The notes under the pieces are model-generated. The model was not told where the DNA came from. It saw only the letters and a program-made list of their open reading frames with translations, and made no database searches. From Phoenix dactylifera (taxonomy: Eukaryota > Streptophyta > Magnoliopsida > Arecales > Arecaceae), in contig NC_052400.1 of NCBI RefSeq assembly GCF_009389715.1, positions 20,925,674 to 20,989,673 on the forward strand: 64,000 bases of DNA. The letters are read 5' to 3'. Below are positions 39,361 through 51,380 of this stretch, piece after piece. The stretch's first letter is position 1, and each line of letters begins with the position of its first letter. The position numbers and the translations under genes were made by a program.

Positions 39361-42300
39361 AGAGAAGAGAGGAAGGCATTTCTAACTATTCCCAGCTCGG
39401 CCGGGGACGACCCCAGCCCCTGCTTTCTTTGCTTGGAGGCGTTCGGAACCCGGCGAGGAGTCGAAGGGGCGGAGGCTTCCACGTCGCCGAATACAAAAGA
39501 GAAAGGGAGGGAAGAAAGCAGGGGTTTTCGTTTTCGGGCCCGCCACGGTTGGAGCCCAAGATAGGATCGGAGGAAACGCGAAATTGGAAAGAAAGCGAAG
39601 AAAACGGGGTATGGATGAGGATATTTGGTTGGTTTTGGGGGACCCGCATGGCCGCAGTGGTCGCTCCACCGCCGGCTCTTGAAATCTTTACGGATTCTTA
39701 AGTCAGCAATATTAGAATAATATTAATTTAATAATACTATTAATAAATAATATTAATTTTCATTTTAATAAGTCCCTAACCAGGCTACCAAAAGCCCACC
39801 CAGCTTGGGATGCCATTGTAGCATGCTGTTCTTGAAATCTTCACTGATTCTTATATAACAACATCCATGCTAGAATTGTAGCTAGTCCTACTTAATACTC
39901 ATGAACTTATATTGGGATGCAATGCAACTGGACAGGTTGGATTATGTTCAAGACAACCTCATGTCCAATACAACTTGACTTAAAATCTGGCCAACACCTT
40001 ATTTATTTATTTGATAGCACAATTTCTAACCCAAATGTTCCTTGAGTTGTCTCGGGTTGGTTCAATTCATGTTTGGTGAGTTAGATTTGCTACTCCAGCT
40101 AGATTTAGACTCTATTTAGCAGAGCTATTTGTGGTAGAGCTTTCAGTAGTACAGTTTTATTATATGTTGGTTTGATTAGAGAAAATACAAGTCGAATTCA
40201 GGCAGGGGAAAATTGAAAGAAAAGCAAGCTAAGTTTGAGTTGAATTCCAGTTGCGTGATATATATGAGCTTGGGTTGGCTGGTTTAGGTTAACCCAGCCT
40301 TCATTTGGCGTTCAAACCCAATCTACCATGAAACCAGTTTGGATCTTCCATAGCCCGTTATCATTAGCAAATACAAGCTGGGCTGGCGGCATCAACAACA
40401 TCCAATCTTGGTTACTCATGGATCAACCAATCCGGCAATCCCCAGGCATTATGGTTACTCTCTCTCTCTCTCTCTTGCCGAAGTCAAATCAGTCTCCCGT
40501 CCCATCTGCCGCGCTGTCACGGACGTAACCTTTCATCAATGAACATTTAATTTGATGCCCCATATGATTTATTCAATTGAAATGATAATTTGGCACGAGA
40601 AACATTTAATTTAATTTTGGTGTGACCGAGCCGGCATTGCATCCCGTAGCAACAATAATTGATCCGTTAAGAACCCAAAATTACAAAAATTCTCTAAAAT
40701 TAAAATTAAATTGCGCTTGCATCTAAAATTTATTTTTATCCAACTATTAATTTTAAATAAAATTTAAATACCATACAGAAAAATTTTAAAAATTAATTAA
40801 AATAATATTAAATGATATAATATCCATCCAAAAATGTATAAAAAAATGTATATATGTATTCTTCTTCCACTTAAAAATAATTTAACTTTTTGCGCAAGAT
40901 AAATAAATATAAATTTATTTATTTTAAAAACTTTTAGATATTAATGTGACCAACAGAAATCTCAAAAAAATTATTATAATTTACTCTTAAAAAATTATTA
41001 TTAGAAATGATGAAATGAAGAGAGCCACCGCCTCGCGGAGTTTCTTCCCTTGAAAAAAAATGTTTGACGGCTGAGATGCGCCGGTGACAAGCTGGGAGAG
41101 ATTTGTTTTTTTTTCTTTTTTCTTTTTGGTTAAAGAGGATCTAAAACTACCATCAAATTTAGATTCTAAATATATATTCAAAATTGTATGGTGCCAAGTT
41201 TAACTATCGGGTCATTCAATCTGATCGGAAATAATTCCTCTAATTCGTTCAACTCAGATTTCTCAAAAAAAAATAATAGAAAATCTAGAGAATTATAATA
41301 GTAGCATTTTAAGTTGTTTTTGTTTCCATTAAATCAATACACTGATTCATTATAACTCTTTTTATCAAAATTCATCATCTTAGTACCGAATCTCATTGTG
41401 GTACCATACTAATATAGTATCGGTACGGTACGGTATGAAGTTTTAATTTTTGACGTACTAAGTGTCGATATGTCATTTATACTAGATATCGGTACCAAAC
41501 CAGTACGGTAAGTTTTGTACCATTCAATTTAAACCGGTAAGGCATTCCATATTTTTTTTATATTAGTAAGATTTGAGATTTCTATGACTGGGAATAATCA
41601 AAAAAATCTAAATTTTTTCTAAAGCTAAATCTAAATTTCTATGCCAATTCTATCTTCTATCACTTATAGTTATAGTCTTATAGATAGAGTATGTAATCTC
41701 TACAATTATAATTACGCTATCTACCCCCTAATTTCATTCCATATGGATTCCGTGCTCTGCTCGACCACAGGTCCACAGCCCACTCCCGGTCTTCACGGCA
41801 CTTGCTTTAATCATATCCCCATTTATTGATTCTCAACCATATTCCAATAGTGGCGACTGGCGAGCACATAAACAAATTAATGAAACTTATTGGTTTTCTA
41901 ATGACGACGATAACAACGATAAGTGACATGATTTACAATGCAGCTCCGCTTTCGTTATCCAAAACACCATCCGACTGCACCATGCAACCTAATGAAGCCA
42001 TCGAGACAAGTAAGAGCTTATCTTTTTCTCTCTTTTTTTCATTTGTTACAGCATGCCAAATCAGTAGTGTTGCAAGAAATACCATGGCAATATGTTTTCG
42101 CAGGACAACCTTAGGTTCATCGTTTATGTAAAAGTTTACGTTTACGGATAAGCACTGTCTAAGAAATCCACCCTAAAATTATTAGCTGATAAGCAAAAGA
42201 ATAAACAGCACTACAAATTGCATTATATTCAAAGGCAACGATTTCCCCACCGGTCATCATCAGTTCTACACCAACACAAATTTATTTTCTTACCATTAAT

Positions 42301-42510
42301 TGATGATACAATAACAGTGGATCCTTGCAGCCTTATTCCTCCTGTCTTTGTCCATACAACAAGGCCAGTCTTGTGTTAGAACGTTGGCAACATTTTATTT
42401 TCACACTATTATGCCTTTAGTGACACATAGCAGTAACAGTGGCTCCTTAGGTAATGAAGCCTAATTAATTCACAATTCAGCCTCCTTTTTTTTTTTTCTC
42501 CAGTCCTTGT
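39361..42510. other. Intergenic DNA between CHUP1-like and GDSL genes
   Basis: No gene was recognised. It includes the CHUP1-like promoter side (39361-39700, GC-rich), a (CT)n microsatellite at about 40456-40476, AT-rich DNA at 40680-40985, a GGTAC-rich repeat at 41395-41545, and the likely 3' UTR of the GDSL gene. A minus-strand AATAAA (TTTATT at 42281-42286) could be its poly(A) signal. Confidence 0.4.
41395..41545. repeat. GGTAC-rich dispersed repeat
   Basis: Contains 'gtaccatac', 'tcggtacggtacggtatg', 'atcggtaccaaaccagtacgg' and 'aaaccggtaagg'. This is the same style as the fold-back element at 28620, but the ends are not clear. Confidence 0.5.
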
Positions 42511-44574
42511 TCACGAAATAAGGTTGATGCCTTGGTTGACCAGAGAGTCGGCAATTACTTGGTTCGCAGCTTCGGATGGGTGGACGCTGTCCCAGAACAC
42601 ATACTTACTAGCATCCGGGCACGTCCCAATCGACTTGGGGTTGCACAGCAGCGTGGTTGTCTCGATGGTCCCAGTCCCACAGCAGCCTCTCCTCGCCTCA
42701 AAGAAGCCTAAATATTTACGAGCATAAGTGTGAGGATCTATGCACCAAATAGATCTTAGATATTTAATATAAGACCAAAGAACTCGAACAACATCTTCTA
42801 GCTAGTATTTTTAGGTAAGGTCTTATGTTTAAACGAGGGAAATATATAAGAATTCGTATGGGTATGCATTTAACCACATATCGGCTATAGACTAGATAGA
42901 TTTTGGATACTTAATACGGAACCAAGAAACATGAATAAGACCAAAACTTTGTTATTGCAATTGAAGTAAAAAAAAAAAGAAAAGAAAATACCACACCTGG
43001 CCTGTAGCATTGGAACAAGATCGGATGGATATACTCTTACCCTTTTTAGAAGGATTGGTGGCAAGATCATAGAGGGGCGTGTAGACATCGAAGACCGCTA
43101 TCTTTAGCTGGGGGAGCTGCTTTGCTAATGAGTTCACTGCAGCACCGAGCTTCCTGTTGTAGTTCTGGGCATCACCATTAAGCCTGGGGACGCATTGGTG
43201 GCTGCCATGTCCAAAGAGTGTGATTGATAGAGGAAGGCATCCTAATGGTGGCAGTGAAGTCACTCCAATCTTTCGAGCCCCTAAGCCGTAGAGATCCTAC
43301 GTGGACCAAAGAAAGAGTTAAGCTCGAATCAATAGCCGCAAAATTAAATATTAGTTTTTGGAACTGACCTTAACGAATTGTGTGAAGATGGAAACGAGCA
43401 ACGAAGAGTATTGGTCAGGGGACTGGGACTTATAAAGGTCAGGGTTGATGTAGTAGTTCTGTATGAAGTCGCTGGCTCCAGCGCTCAGAATGTAGAGCGC
43501 GCCGGAGAGGATGGATGATGCCTGCTTGCTCCCGGCCACCATTGCAAGCTTGGACTGATATTCCTTGTAATATTTCAACTGCTGGGGCAGAGGAATGGCA
43601 TGCTGCGAAAAGCGAGTAGAGATCGATTTTTGCATGCAATTAGATCGAAGTTTCCCATCTTTTTGTCTCTCTCTCACTCAAAAAAAAGACAGATATCCTT
43701 ATGGTCATAAGACTGCTTGTGCAAGTTCGGCTTTCAGTAAAAAGCATTCAGAACTCAATAAAAATCTAAAAAATATACAATAACAAAAGAAAGGTTATTG
43801 CAGTATATATGCTTATATAAATTTATATATTCACATGAAAACATGCATAGAACAAGAACGAACAAAAGAAGAAGAAGAAGAAGAAGATGCATAAGGAACT
43901 ATATATAGCATCACTAATTTGTTTACATAACTCGAAGTGATTAAACTTTTACCGAAGATAATTTAGGGAATCATCAGCCGAGAGAAAACTCAAGAATAAT
44001 TCATATTTTTTTTAATTACTTGGAGAATATTTTTACGATGATATAAATAGTTTTTTGTATGCACGATCCCTTACCAAGGAAACTTTCTTAAGTATCTTAC
44101 ATTTAAGTACGCTGTTTCATCATAATACCCAGATGCAGCAGAAGCAAAGTTGACTCCCATCAGGAGGTTCTTTCCAGACGCTTGCGGGCTAAGATATGCC
44201 GGCGGATAGCTGGTAAACCCCAGAGTATTAGCTGCACCGAGAAATAGATCAGAAAACATATATGAGCTTCTCCAAGAGGAGTACTAAAAAAACCGAGGCA
44301 TATAGTAGCTCTCACCAGTGATATCGGTCGCCAGTTTTCCATTGCAGAACCTCCCGGTCGCCTGATGGTTCACGAAGTCCCTCCCATAAGGCGGGCAATT
44401 TGCCTTGAATGCGGTGTGGATGTAGTCGTTGTTGCCCACATCAACCGTGGAGTCACCAAATGTTATGATGGCCGGGACGAGAGCGGTCGAAGATTGCGCA
44501 TCTCCGCCGATAACCGCGAAGAAGAAGAGAGCCACGAGCACAGCAGCATACGCATTGCCGGCGTGCCTCGCCAT
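42511..44574 (-). CDS. GDSL esterase/lipase, 5 exons, 358 aa
   Basis: Exons: 44316-44574, 44101-44231, 43369-43602, 43041-43296, 42511-42707, all GT..AG, summing to 1077 bp with consistent phases. Residues 1-26 form a signal peptide (hydrophobic AAVLVALFFFAVIGG, cleavage likely after DA). Block I is FGDSTVDVGNND with the catalytic Ser 42. Block III-like text is ILSAGASDFIQNYY. The Cys-rich RRGCCGTGTIETT and block V DSVHPSEAANQV supply the Asp-His of the triad. Length is typical for plant SGNH/GDSL hydrolases, close to the At5g22810/At5g03810 group. It is a secreted ester hydrolase whose substrate cannot be told from sequence. The start codon context is good (G at -3 and +4). The 5' end of this gene is duplicated at about 50437. 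Confidence 0.93.
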
Positions 44575-44645
44575 CTCGTTCCTCCTCGGGGATAATGGTA
44601 TGGCTTTCGTGAGTGATGCAAGCGCTCATGGCGGAATGTAGCTCG

Positions 44646-44655
44646 CTATATATAC
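44646..44655 (-). promoter_or_regulatory. TATA box of the GDSL gene
   Basis: The minus strand reads GTATATATAGCG about 70-80 bp upstream of the ATG, which fits a short 5' UTR. The same element, with one change, is in copy B at about 50587. Confidence 0.55.
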
Positions 44656-45242
44656 ACGTATTTGAGAGGATGATGGTAGGGGAGGATCCATGAAGTTTGT
44701 TAGACTGCATTAAAAGCACGCTTGGGGGATAGAACTCATGAGGAAGATACTCTGGTTGTCCTTCTTGCTTTCTAACCCCACATGCTGCTTACTAATCCCT
44801 GCAACCACTAAGGCGGCCATTGATGGCTCAAATGAGGCATGTGGCAGTGGTGGTTGGGGGTGAGTTGGGTGGTGTAAATGAGGCATGTGGCATGACCATG
44901 AACGTAGACTGCAATCTAAATCGAAAGAAGTCCAACGGCTGCTTCCATGTTTATTGATGATAGAGGCAATACTGGAGCCAATGTTGGATTGGATCTCGCT
45001 TTTTATCTTTTGGGCAGGTCCCGTAGCTGGATAAATCTTCTTTGGAAACCATGGGTACATGACTAGGTTTAAATATTTTAAGAAATCACACCCCACCTTA
45101 CTTTCTGAATAGGTTTCTCGATCTTGGAGGTCCTACTTGCTGGCAGAAGGATAACTTCCTTCCAGAATGGTACGAGCGCGCTATTGAAAGAATCATATTT
45201 CAAGGAAAGAGTAATAATTGTAGTACCAACCAAGGCTTTATT

Positions 45243-45243
<1 letters not shown>

Positions 45244-45332
<89 letters not shown>
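45244..45332. repeat. 89 bp uninterrupted C homopolymer
   Basis: Pure C from 45244 to 45332. The paralogous site in copy B ('tttattt ctccccccgcag' near 51045-51060) has six C. The long open frames through it are just poly-Pro or poly-Gly readings. Confidence 0.97.
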
Positions 45333-45334
<2 letters not shown>

Positions 45335-46610
45335 CAAAGTAGCAGAGCATGCAAGAGAATCTGTAGCATGGAGTGCCAAAGAATAGAACTTGTAAAGCCG
45401 AAGGCAAAGATCAGCAGTTATAGCGGAAGCCAGAATATTTTGCACAATTTGCGACCCAACTTCCAGTAGAAATTAGAAATTGATGAACAACCAGCATCCA
45501 AGCTGGTAGATTGAGACAAAAACCTGCTCTGAACTACCCGTGTCTGTGAGGGTCTTAAAAGCTTCCTGTTTTTCTCTGGGGATTGAGACAGTTATTTCCG
45601 ACATTTTCTCTCTTTTTTTTTTCTTTTATGAAGAGCAACTCTTTAGGTTTCTTAGGGTTATGATCCACTGTAAGATCACAGACACCTACTATTTGAGGAA
45701 AAACTACTCCAGATGTTTAGCTATCACCAATAATCAGCTCAACCAACTACATGTTCCTTATACCACAGTGATTTAGCCCATCATTTCAAAGATTGCTTGA
45801 TGAGAATGATGGTGCAACAAATTAAACAACCCCTTAGAACTCATGAAAATGAAAACATTAGCCCGAATTGTTTATCCGACAAATTTACATTTCTGACGAG
45901 TTGTCAGCGAAAGAATAGTCCACCAGGAAATGCCCCATTTTCGTCCATTACTGAGGAATACAGGCAGCAGACAGGATAGATTCCCTGTAAACTCCCAAAA
46001 TATATAGGTTCTTCGATTTTAATTTCCTAAACCCTACAACCTCTCCAAGCCGACCCCTGAGCAAACAAATTTATAAAAAAAAGAAAAAAAAAAAGTTGCC
46101 TCAATGCACAAGACAGAAGAAATATTGAAATCTACAGGACGTCATTATCCAATAGCAGACACGCTTGGCAACGAAAACATCCCTGATGTCAAGTTTGGAG
46201 GTCCCTTTTGATATAGGAAGACAAGGGAGACAAGGGATTGCGAGATGGCATGTCAACACTAATCCAATTCACAAGCAGCAATGCTGCATATGATAGGCCT
46301 GCCTCAGCTCCATAACAAGACAAAAGCAACATAGTAGAGATCAAAACTTCCTAATTCTTGTCAGCCAAAGAGCCATTATATAATGCTATTGTAATTTGAT
46401 ATCTCTACAAAGAATGTATGGAGTACACCTTTATACTTACAGTAAAGTGAAAACTATGACGGCACAAGATTCACCGAGGGACGTTAGCTCTGATTGCTGA
46501 CTGCTAAGTAGGACCTGATGCAGAAGGAAGGCCCATTCCCTCCCTCTCTTTTCAACTCCGAAAAAATCGAGTTGCATCTAACTCCAAAAATTACTGATCA
46601 CTCAAATATG

Positions 46611-48057
46611 TCATGACCGCCAGAATACATTCGGGTCGTTACTATACAAGGAACGGTCTTGAATCTCTAAATTAGCAACATGCCAATCAATGAGTCTTTC
46701 CTGGATACATTTACACAGCACTAGCCCAGTAGGAAACAGCCACCATCCACTTTCATCCCTGCCAACTTGCAACATTAATCAATGATGTGATATTCCATAA
46801 TGCATACACACGCGCCAGGCCTGCTGATCGTCGGAGGTCCTTGACTAAAAAGAGCATTTATTCCAGCAGGGAATGGTGAAAGTATACCCAGTGGAAGAAC
46901 AAACAAAACTAAGACGACATCAGCCATAGAAAAAGAATAAAGTTGGAGCAACGTAAGCAACACTAAGCTAAAATCTGCCAAGACCAGTATTGAGATGACC
47001 AAACCGACAAGATCCTGCAGTACATAATGATAAATCAACAATAGTATCAAAATAATAATAATAATAATAATAATACAATCAAGCTTGACTTGTGGAAATG
47101 GAGGAGGAAATAAATTAGAATTAACATAATAAAAGAGACCTGATGGCCGATTGGTTTAGTATTATGCACTATGAGAGGGAGAGAGGATAAAATAGATCTT
47201 TCTTGTCTTGAATCATCCGGAGGCTGTAAGCATCTATAATTCCTCCACTAATCTTTTTACGTGCAACAGCTTCTCGATTCCTCGAGCGGACTGCATGTTG
47301 AATATCTCTATGGGCACTGTACATCCTGCAAGGTCATAAACGTTCGCAATATTGTTCATTGCAAGAAATGAATCTGGATAAAAAGAACATCTACGAGTAA
47401 TGTGCATGTAACTACCATGAAACTATAGTCATACAAATTACCAGGGAAGCTACAAAAACCTACCGTGAAGGTTGTTCAACCCTTAAAGTTCTGGAACCAC
47501 ATTGAACCACTGTTGACCCATATTCACCCTCTACAGCATATACCACAAGACCAAGTTGGCAATAGCCTAATGTAGTAGCTTGAAACCAGGCAAGGTCAAC
47601 ACGTACACAATGCAAGTTCAGAGCAGGACTTGCATGAGTTTCAAGCCAGCTGAGAACAGGCAAAAATAATACTTTAAGGTGTCCACGACGAACCAGGCGC
47701 AACTGCGCATTCAATCCAGCTACCAGCCGATACCATATTGTTGGTGGAACAGACTGCAAGCAGAGAGTGATGGATTAGAATATTTATACTGCTGAAATAC
47801 TGATTTTAAGATTAAAAGAAAATGAATAATAAAAGATAAGGTTCTTAGATAATATATAGAAAAGAAACCTGACTCATAAGGTTAGTGAGGACATTGTCAC
47901 TGTGGAGTGAAAAAGGAGCCATGTACCTTCCATCACCTCCAAAGATTAAACACATGGGAAATCTTTGATGCAGACGAGGAGGTAGATCAGGTCTTTTTCA
48001 TCTTTACCAAGAAAAAAAATCTACATATCCCAGCATTAGATCTGGAGTTGCAGCCAC
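46611..48057 (-). pseudogene. Copy A: 3'-half pseudogene of the glycine-rich membrane protein gene
   Basis: Exon equivalents at 47869-48057, 47464-47753, 47140-47325, 46771-47014 and 46611-46758. The 290 bp exon at 47464 is intact. The 47869 exon has a +1/-1 pair with a stop between. The 47140 exon has two extra bases (a GAGAGG tract) leading to TAG. The 46771 exon has +1 base and its donor is GC instead of GT. The penultimate exon is absent, removed by a deletion with CAA microhomology at its ends. The last exon is in frame to its natural TGA (FPTGLVLCKCIQERLIDWHV...). It has no 5' part, so it cannot make the full protein. Confidence 0.88.
47051..47074. repeat. (AAT)n microsatellite
   Basis: About eight AAT units in copy A. 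Copy B has AAATAAATAAAT instead at about 54329-54342. Confidence 0.85.
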
Positions 48058-48690
48058 CTACATTAACACAGCACAATGGATATCTAAGCTTGAAGCTTGT
48101 GTAGTTTGCAGACATGCATAACAAGGCCAATAAATGCTACAAACAAACCACTGCACAAAATAGAACATATTTATTTATATCTACAAATAAACCTATCGGC
48201 CATAAAACCAAATAACCTTAAAGAATTTTAAAAAATCCGAAATCATTAAGATCCATGTTACATATCTTCTAGCTTCGAGAACAAAAGAAACATAATAATC
48301 ATACCTATCAGAAAAAAAATGCCACTTTTCTAATTGGAAAAGACCTTTCAACTTACATGCCCAGCAACTTCAACTGTTACATTTGACAATAAAAAGCTAC
48401 ATGTTGTCAAAAAACACAAAGTTGCAGCATTTAGAATCCACCCATGGAAAGTAGTAGACCTTTCAATCCAAACTAGAATGTTTGAATACCACAAAATATA
48501 AAGGGTGGTCGACTTGCATCAGCTTGTGATGATTAACTTAAAGAGGCTCTCGCCGATCATTCAGCTGGTTGAAAAGGACATATATGACTTCATTCTATAA
48601 CAGAAAAGGCATGCTTACACACAAAAGTGATACCATAAATCCAAATAGGTCTTTGATGAGAAGATGGAGGATGACATGGCACGTGCCACG

Positions 48691-48781
48691 GCTCAGCCAC
48701 GGGCCCACGGCTCTCGAGCAATCCGACACCTTACACTGGGAGCCTCAGGTTTTTCAGCCTGCAAAGAGTCGACCTTTAAAG
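48691..48781 (-). pseudogene. Fragment of CHUP1-like exon 3
   Basis: Matches 38238-38318 within this same window: 'gctcagccacgg', then 'ctctcgagcaatccgacacc', 'tcagcctgcaaagagtcgac' and 'ctttaaag', with about two substitutions, an 8 bp insertion/duplication and two single-base homopolymer gains. Same orientation as the source gene. It is exonic, so the copy could have come from DNA or RNA; no splice junction is included to tell them apart. Confidence 0.9.
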
Positions 48782-49798
48782 TGTGAGATAGTGGGCTAAA
48801 GCCGGCAGTCGCAGCCGACTTCAGCCCAGGACCATTTTTTTTGAAAGAAGCTGGAACAGAGGATCGCGATTGCGATCCTCTCCGGCTTCTTTGGGCGCGA
48901 CGGGAGCGGAGGCGCCGCAGGCGTTTCGCGGCCGCCTGGCGGCCATTTCGCGGTTGCCCCACGGCCATTCGCGGCTGCCCCGCGGCCCGCACGAGCGGCC
49001 GCCGATCACGCACAACCGCCGCGGGAATCGCGGCGGTGAGCCGTTCAAAATCACGCTATAAATCCCTCCTCTCTGATTGATCCGCCACGCTTTCTCCTCC
49101 CTCTCCTCCCTCCTTCTCTTCCTTCTCCGGTGGCACGCCGAGCCGTCCGGAGTCTTCCCCATTGCTCTGTTCCGAGATCGCCTCCCTCTCTTCGTCAGAA
49201 GCAACCCCGCTGCCGCCACCGCTAGCTCGCCCGGACTGAGCCCCCCGGCCGAGATCCACCACCTCTGCCTCACCGGTGAGATTTTCTTTCCTCAGTTCTT
49301 CCATTCCCAGCCAAACCGAGAGTGTCCCCTTCCTCTGTTTCGGGCAGAAACCGAGACTGTTCTCGGTTCCTTCCTCCTCGCCGGCCACCGCTGCGGTCGG
49401 CTGGCCGTCGACCTCCGGCACCCGGGCCCGGCCACCGCCGGAGCTCCTCCCTCTTCCCCCTTCTTTCTCTTCCTCCTGTCTATTCTTTTCCTTTCTTTAC
49501 GTTTCTTCCCATTTTTCCCCTGAATGATGATGAAGAACACCATTTTGGGCCGTGACCATTTATTTGGCCTGTTCGAATTCGGGCCCAATGCATTTCTTTT
49601 GCCCCTATTAGGCCAGTGCCCATTTTGGCCCTATTCATTTTGTTGGGCCCCCGGCCCATTTTGGGCCACGTAACTTTTTAGGTCATGCCCATTTTTTGGC
49701 CTTGTTGGGCTTTATTCACTCTAGTAGGTTACGTCTATTGTGGGCCAAGGTTGGGCCATGTCCATCCTGATTGGGTCGTGAATAATTTGGGTCGTATA

Positions 49799-50001
49799 CC
49801 CGTTTGTGGGCCTTGTTCACCTGTTATGGGCCCACTCATTTAATCATTGGCCTGTTCACCCATTGTCGGCTAGTTCACTTGTTGGGGGTTTGATCACCCA
49901 TTGTGGGCCCATTCACCCGTTATGGGCCTGTTCATTTGTTGTGAGCCTGTTCACCCATTGTGCGTCCATCCGTTGTGGTTCCATTCACCTATTGTGGGTC
50001 G
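49799..50001. repeat. 19 bp minisatellite, ~11 degenerate units
   Basis: Consensus CCCATTGTGGGCCTGTTCA. Units start at about 49799, 49820, 49839, 49859, 49878, 49897, 49916, 49935, 49954, 49970 and 49988. Most are 18-20 bp long. GGGCC spacing in the preceding 300 bp hints at a longer, older array. Confidence 0.85.
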
Positions 50002-50436
50002 TATAATTTTGGGCTCCGCTCATCTATTATTGGTCGTATTCCTTTTGGGCCTTGTTGGGCCCTATTCATCTATTTTTAAGGCGAGTCCATTCATTATAAA
50101 CCAGATATATTGATTGATCGAGATCGATCAAAGACAAATATCCCTTTTCCGATTTTGGTCAAACCGAACTAAATAGGCTAAGCTTTTGTTTGAACCTAAG
50201 CTAAGTGGATCAAGCCCAAAAACTCAAATATTCTTAGATTGTGTATCTCTTTTTCTGTCTAGTCAAGCCTACGTTTTGACTAGATCTAGATCTTTCCTTT
50301 GATGGTCGATCAGAAACATTCGGATCGAGCCCAAGACTAAGATTAAACCAACTCCAACCCAAGCTAAAATTCTCTCTCCTCCTTTTTTCTCTCTAGACAG
50401 GCTCAGGAATCCTAGTATAAGCTATGTTCCTCTTGT

Positions 50437-50517
50437 TGCATGTCCACTGATAACCGCGAAGAGGAAGAGAGCTACAAGCACAGCAGCATACGCCATTGCC
50501 GGCGTGCCTCGCCATCT
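50437..50517 (-). pseudogene. Truncated GDSL exon 1 (signal-peptide part) in copy B
   Basis: Matches the first ~75 bases of the GDSL coding sequence (MARHAGN...) with a 1 bp insertion ('acgccattgcc' against 'acgcattgcc') that breaks the frame after MARHAGN. The copied promoter, including 'gctcgctatatattcacg', lies upstream. No GDSL catalytic motif remains. Confidence 0.85.
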
Positions 50518-51380
50518 CGTTCCTCCTTGGGGATAATGGTATGGCTTTCGGGAGGGATGCAAGCGCTAATGGCGGACTGTAGCTCGCTATATATTCACGT
50601 ATTTGAAAGGATGGTGTTAGGGAGGACCCATGAAGTTTGTTAGACTGCATTAAAGCACGCTTGGGGGATGGAACTCATGAGGAAGACATTCTAGTTGTCC
50701 TTCTTGCTTTCTAGCCCCACATGCTGCTGCCCATTAAAAGCAACGACTATTTAGTGATGATAGCAGCCAGTACTGGAGCCAATGTTGGATTAATTGGATA
50801 TATTTTATCTTTTGGGCAGGTCCCATAGCTGGATTAAATATTTCGTTGGAAACCATGAGTACATGCTAGGTTTAAATATTTGAAGAACTCACGCCCCCAC
50901 CACACTTTCTGAATAGGTTTCTCAATCTTGGAGGCACTACTTGCTGGCAGAAGGATAACTTCAATCCAGAATGGTACGAGCGCGCTATTGAAAGAATCAT
51001 ATTTGAAGGAAAGTGTTAATAATTGCAGTACCAACCGAGGCTTTATTTCTCCCCCCGCAGAGTAGCAGAGCATGCAAGAGAATCTGTGGCATGGAGTGCC
51101 AAAGAATTAGAACTTGCAAAGCCGAAGGCAAAGATCAGCAGTTATCACGGGAAACCAGATTATTTTGCACAATTTACGACCCAACTTCTAGTAGGAACTA
51201 GAATTGAACAGCCGGCATCCAAGCTGGTAGCTAGATTGAGACAAAAACCCGCTCTAAACTACCCGGTGTCTGTGAGGATCTTAAAAGCGCGCTGTTGTTG
51301 TCTCGGGATTGAGACAGCTATTTCCGACATTCTCTCTTCTTTTTTTTTTTTTTTTGGTTGTTGTGCAAAGCAACTCTTTA

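Larger units (their letters stand above)
44498..48673. repeat. Segmental duplication, copy A
   Basis: Aligns collinearly with 50437-55921. It begins inside GDSL exon 1 ('gataaccgcgaagaag') and ends at 'gagaagatggaggatg' in an intron of the glycine-rich membrane protein gene. Compared with B it lacks the ~1.03 kb that contains the penultimate exon (B 53007-54045), lacks the MITE at B 51381-51858, and has an 89-C tract and ~150 extra bp near 44790-44940. Downstream of the filler, B is joined to the rest of the gene. Confidence 0.92.
48674..50436. other. Filler between duplication copies: gene fragment, GC-rich promoter-like DNA, repeats
   Basis: It has no match in either copy. In order: a fragment of the CHUP1-like exon 3 (48691-48781), GC-rich DNA (48800-49500) with TATAAAT at 49057-49063 followed by a CT-rich leader and a CCGGTGAG donor-like site at 49273-49280, then GGGCC-rich DNA and a 19 bp minisatellite, and finally AT-richer text. 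One reading is a solo LTR or other transposon (about 48787 TG.. to ..CA 50439) with a captured gene fragment next to it. No flanking target duplication was found. Confidence 0.5.

Noticed and set aside
42990..43040. Extension of GDSL exon 4 with text SISIRSCSNATGQ
   Set aside because: The GTAAGAG donor at 43034-43040 joins in phase to the conserved FFEARRGCCGTG exon; the extension leads to no family sequence.
45078..45445. Open frames encoding poly-Pro or poly-Gly
   Set aside because: They only translate the 89-C homopolymer and have no other supporting features.
49077..49588. Overlapping ORFs of up to 148 codons in the GC-rich filler
   Set aside because: Low-complexity Pro/Ser/Leu or Arg/Glu translations in all frames; no domain recognised.
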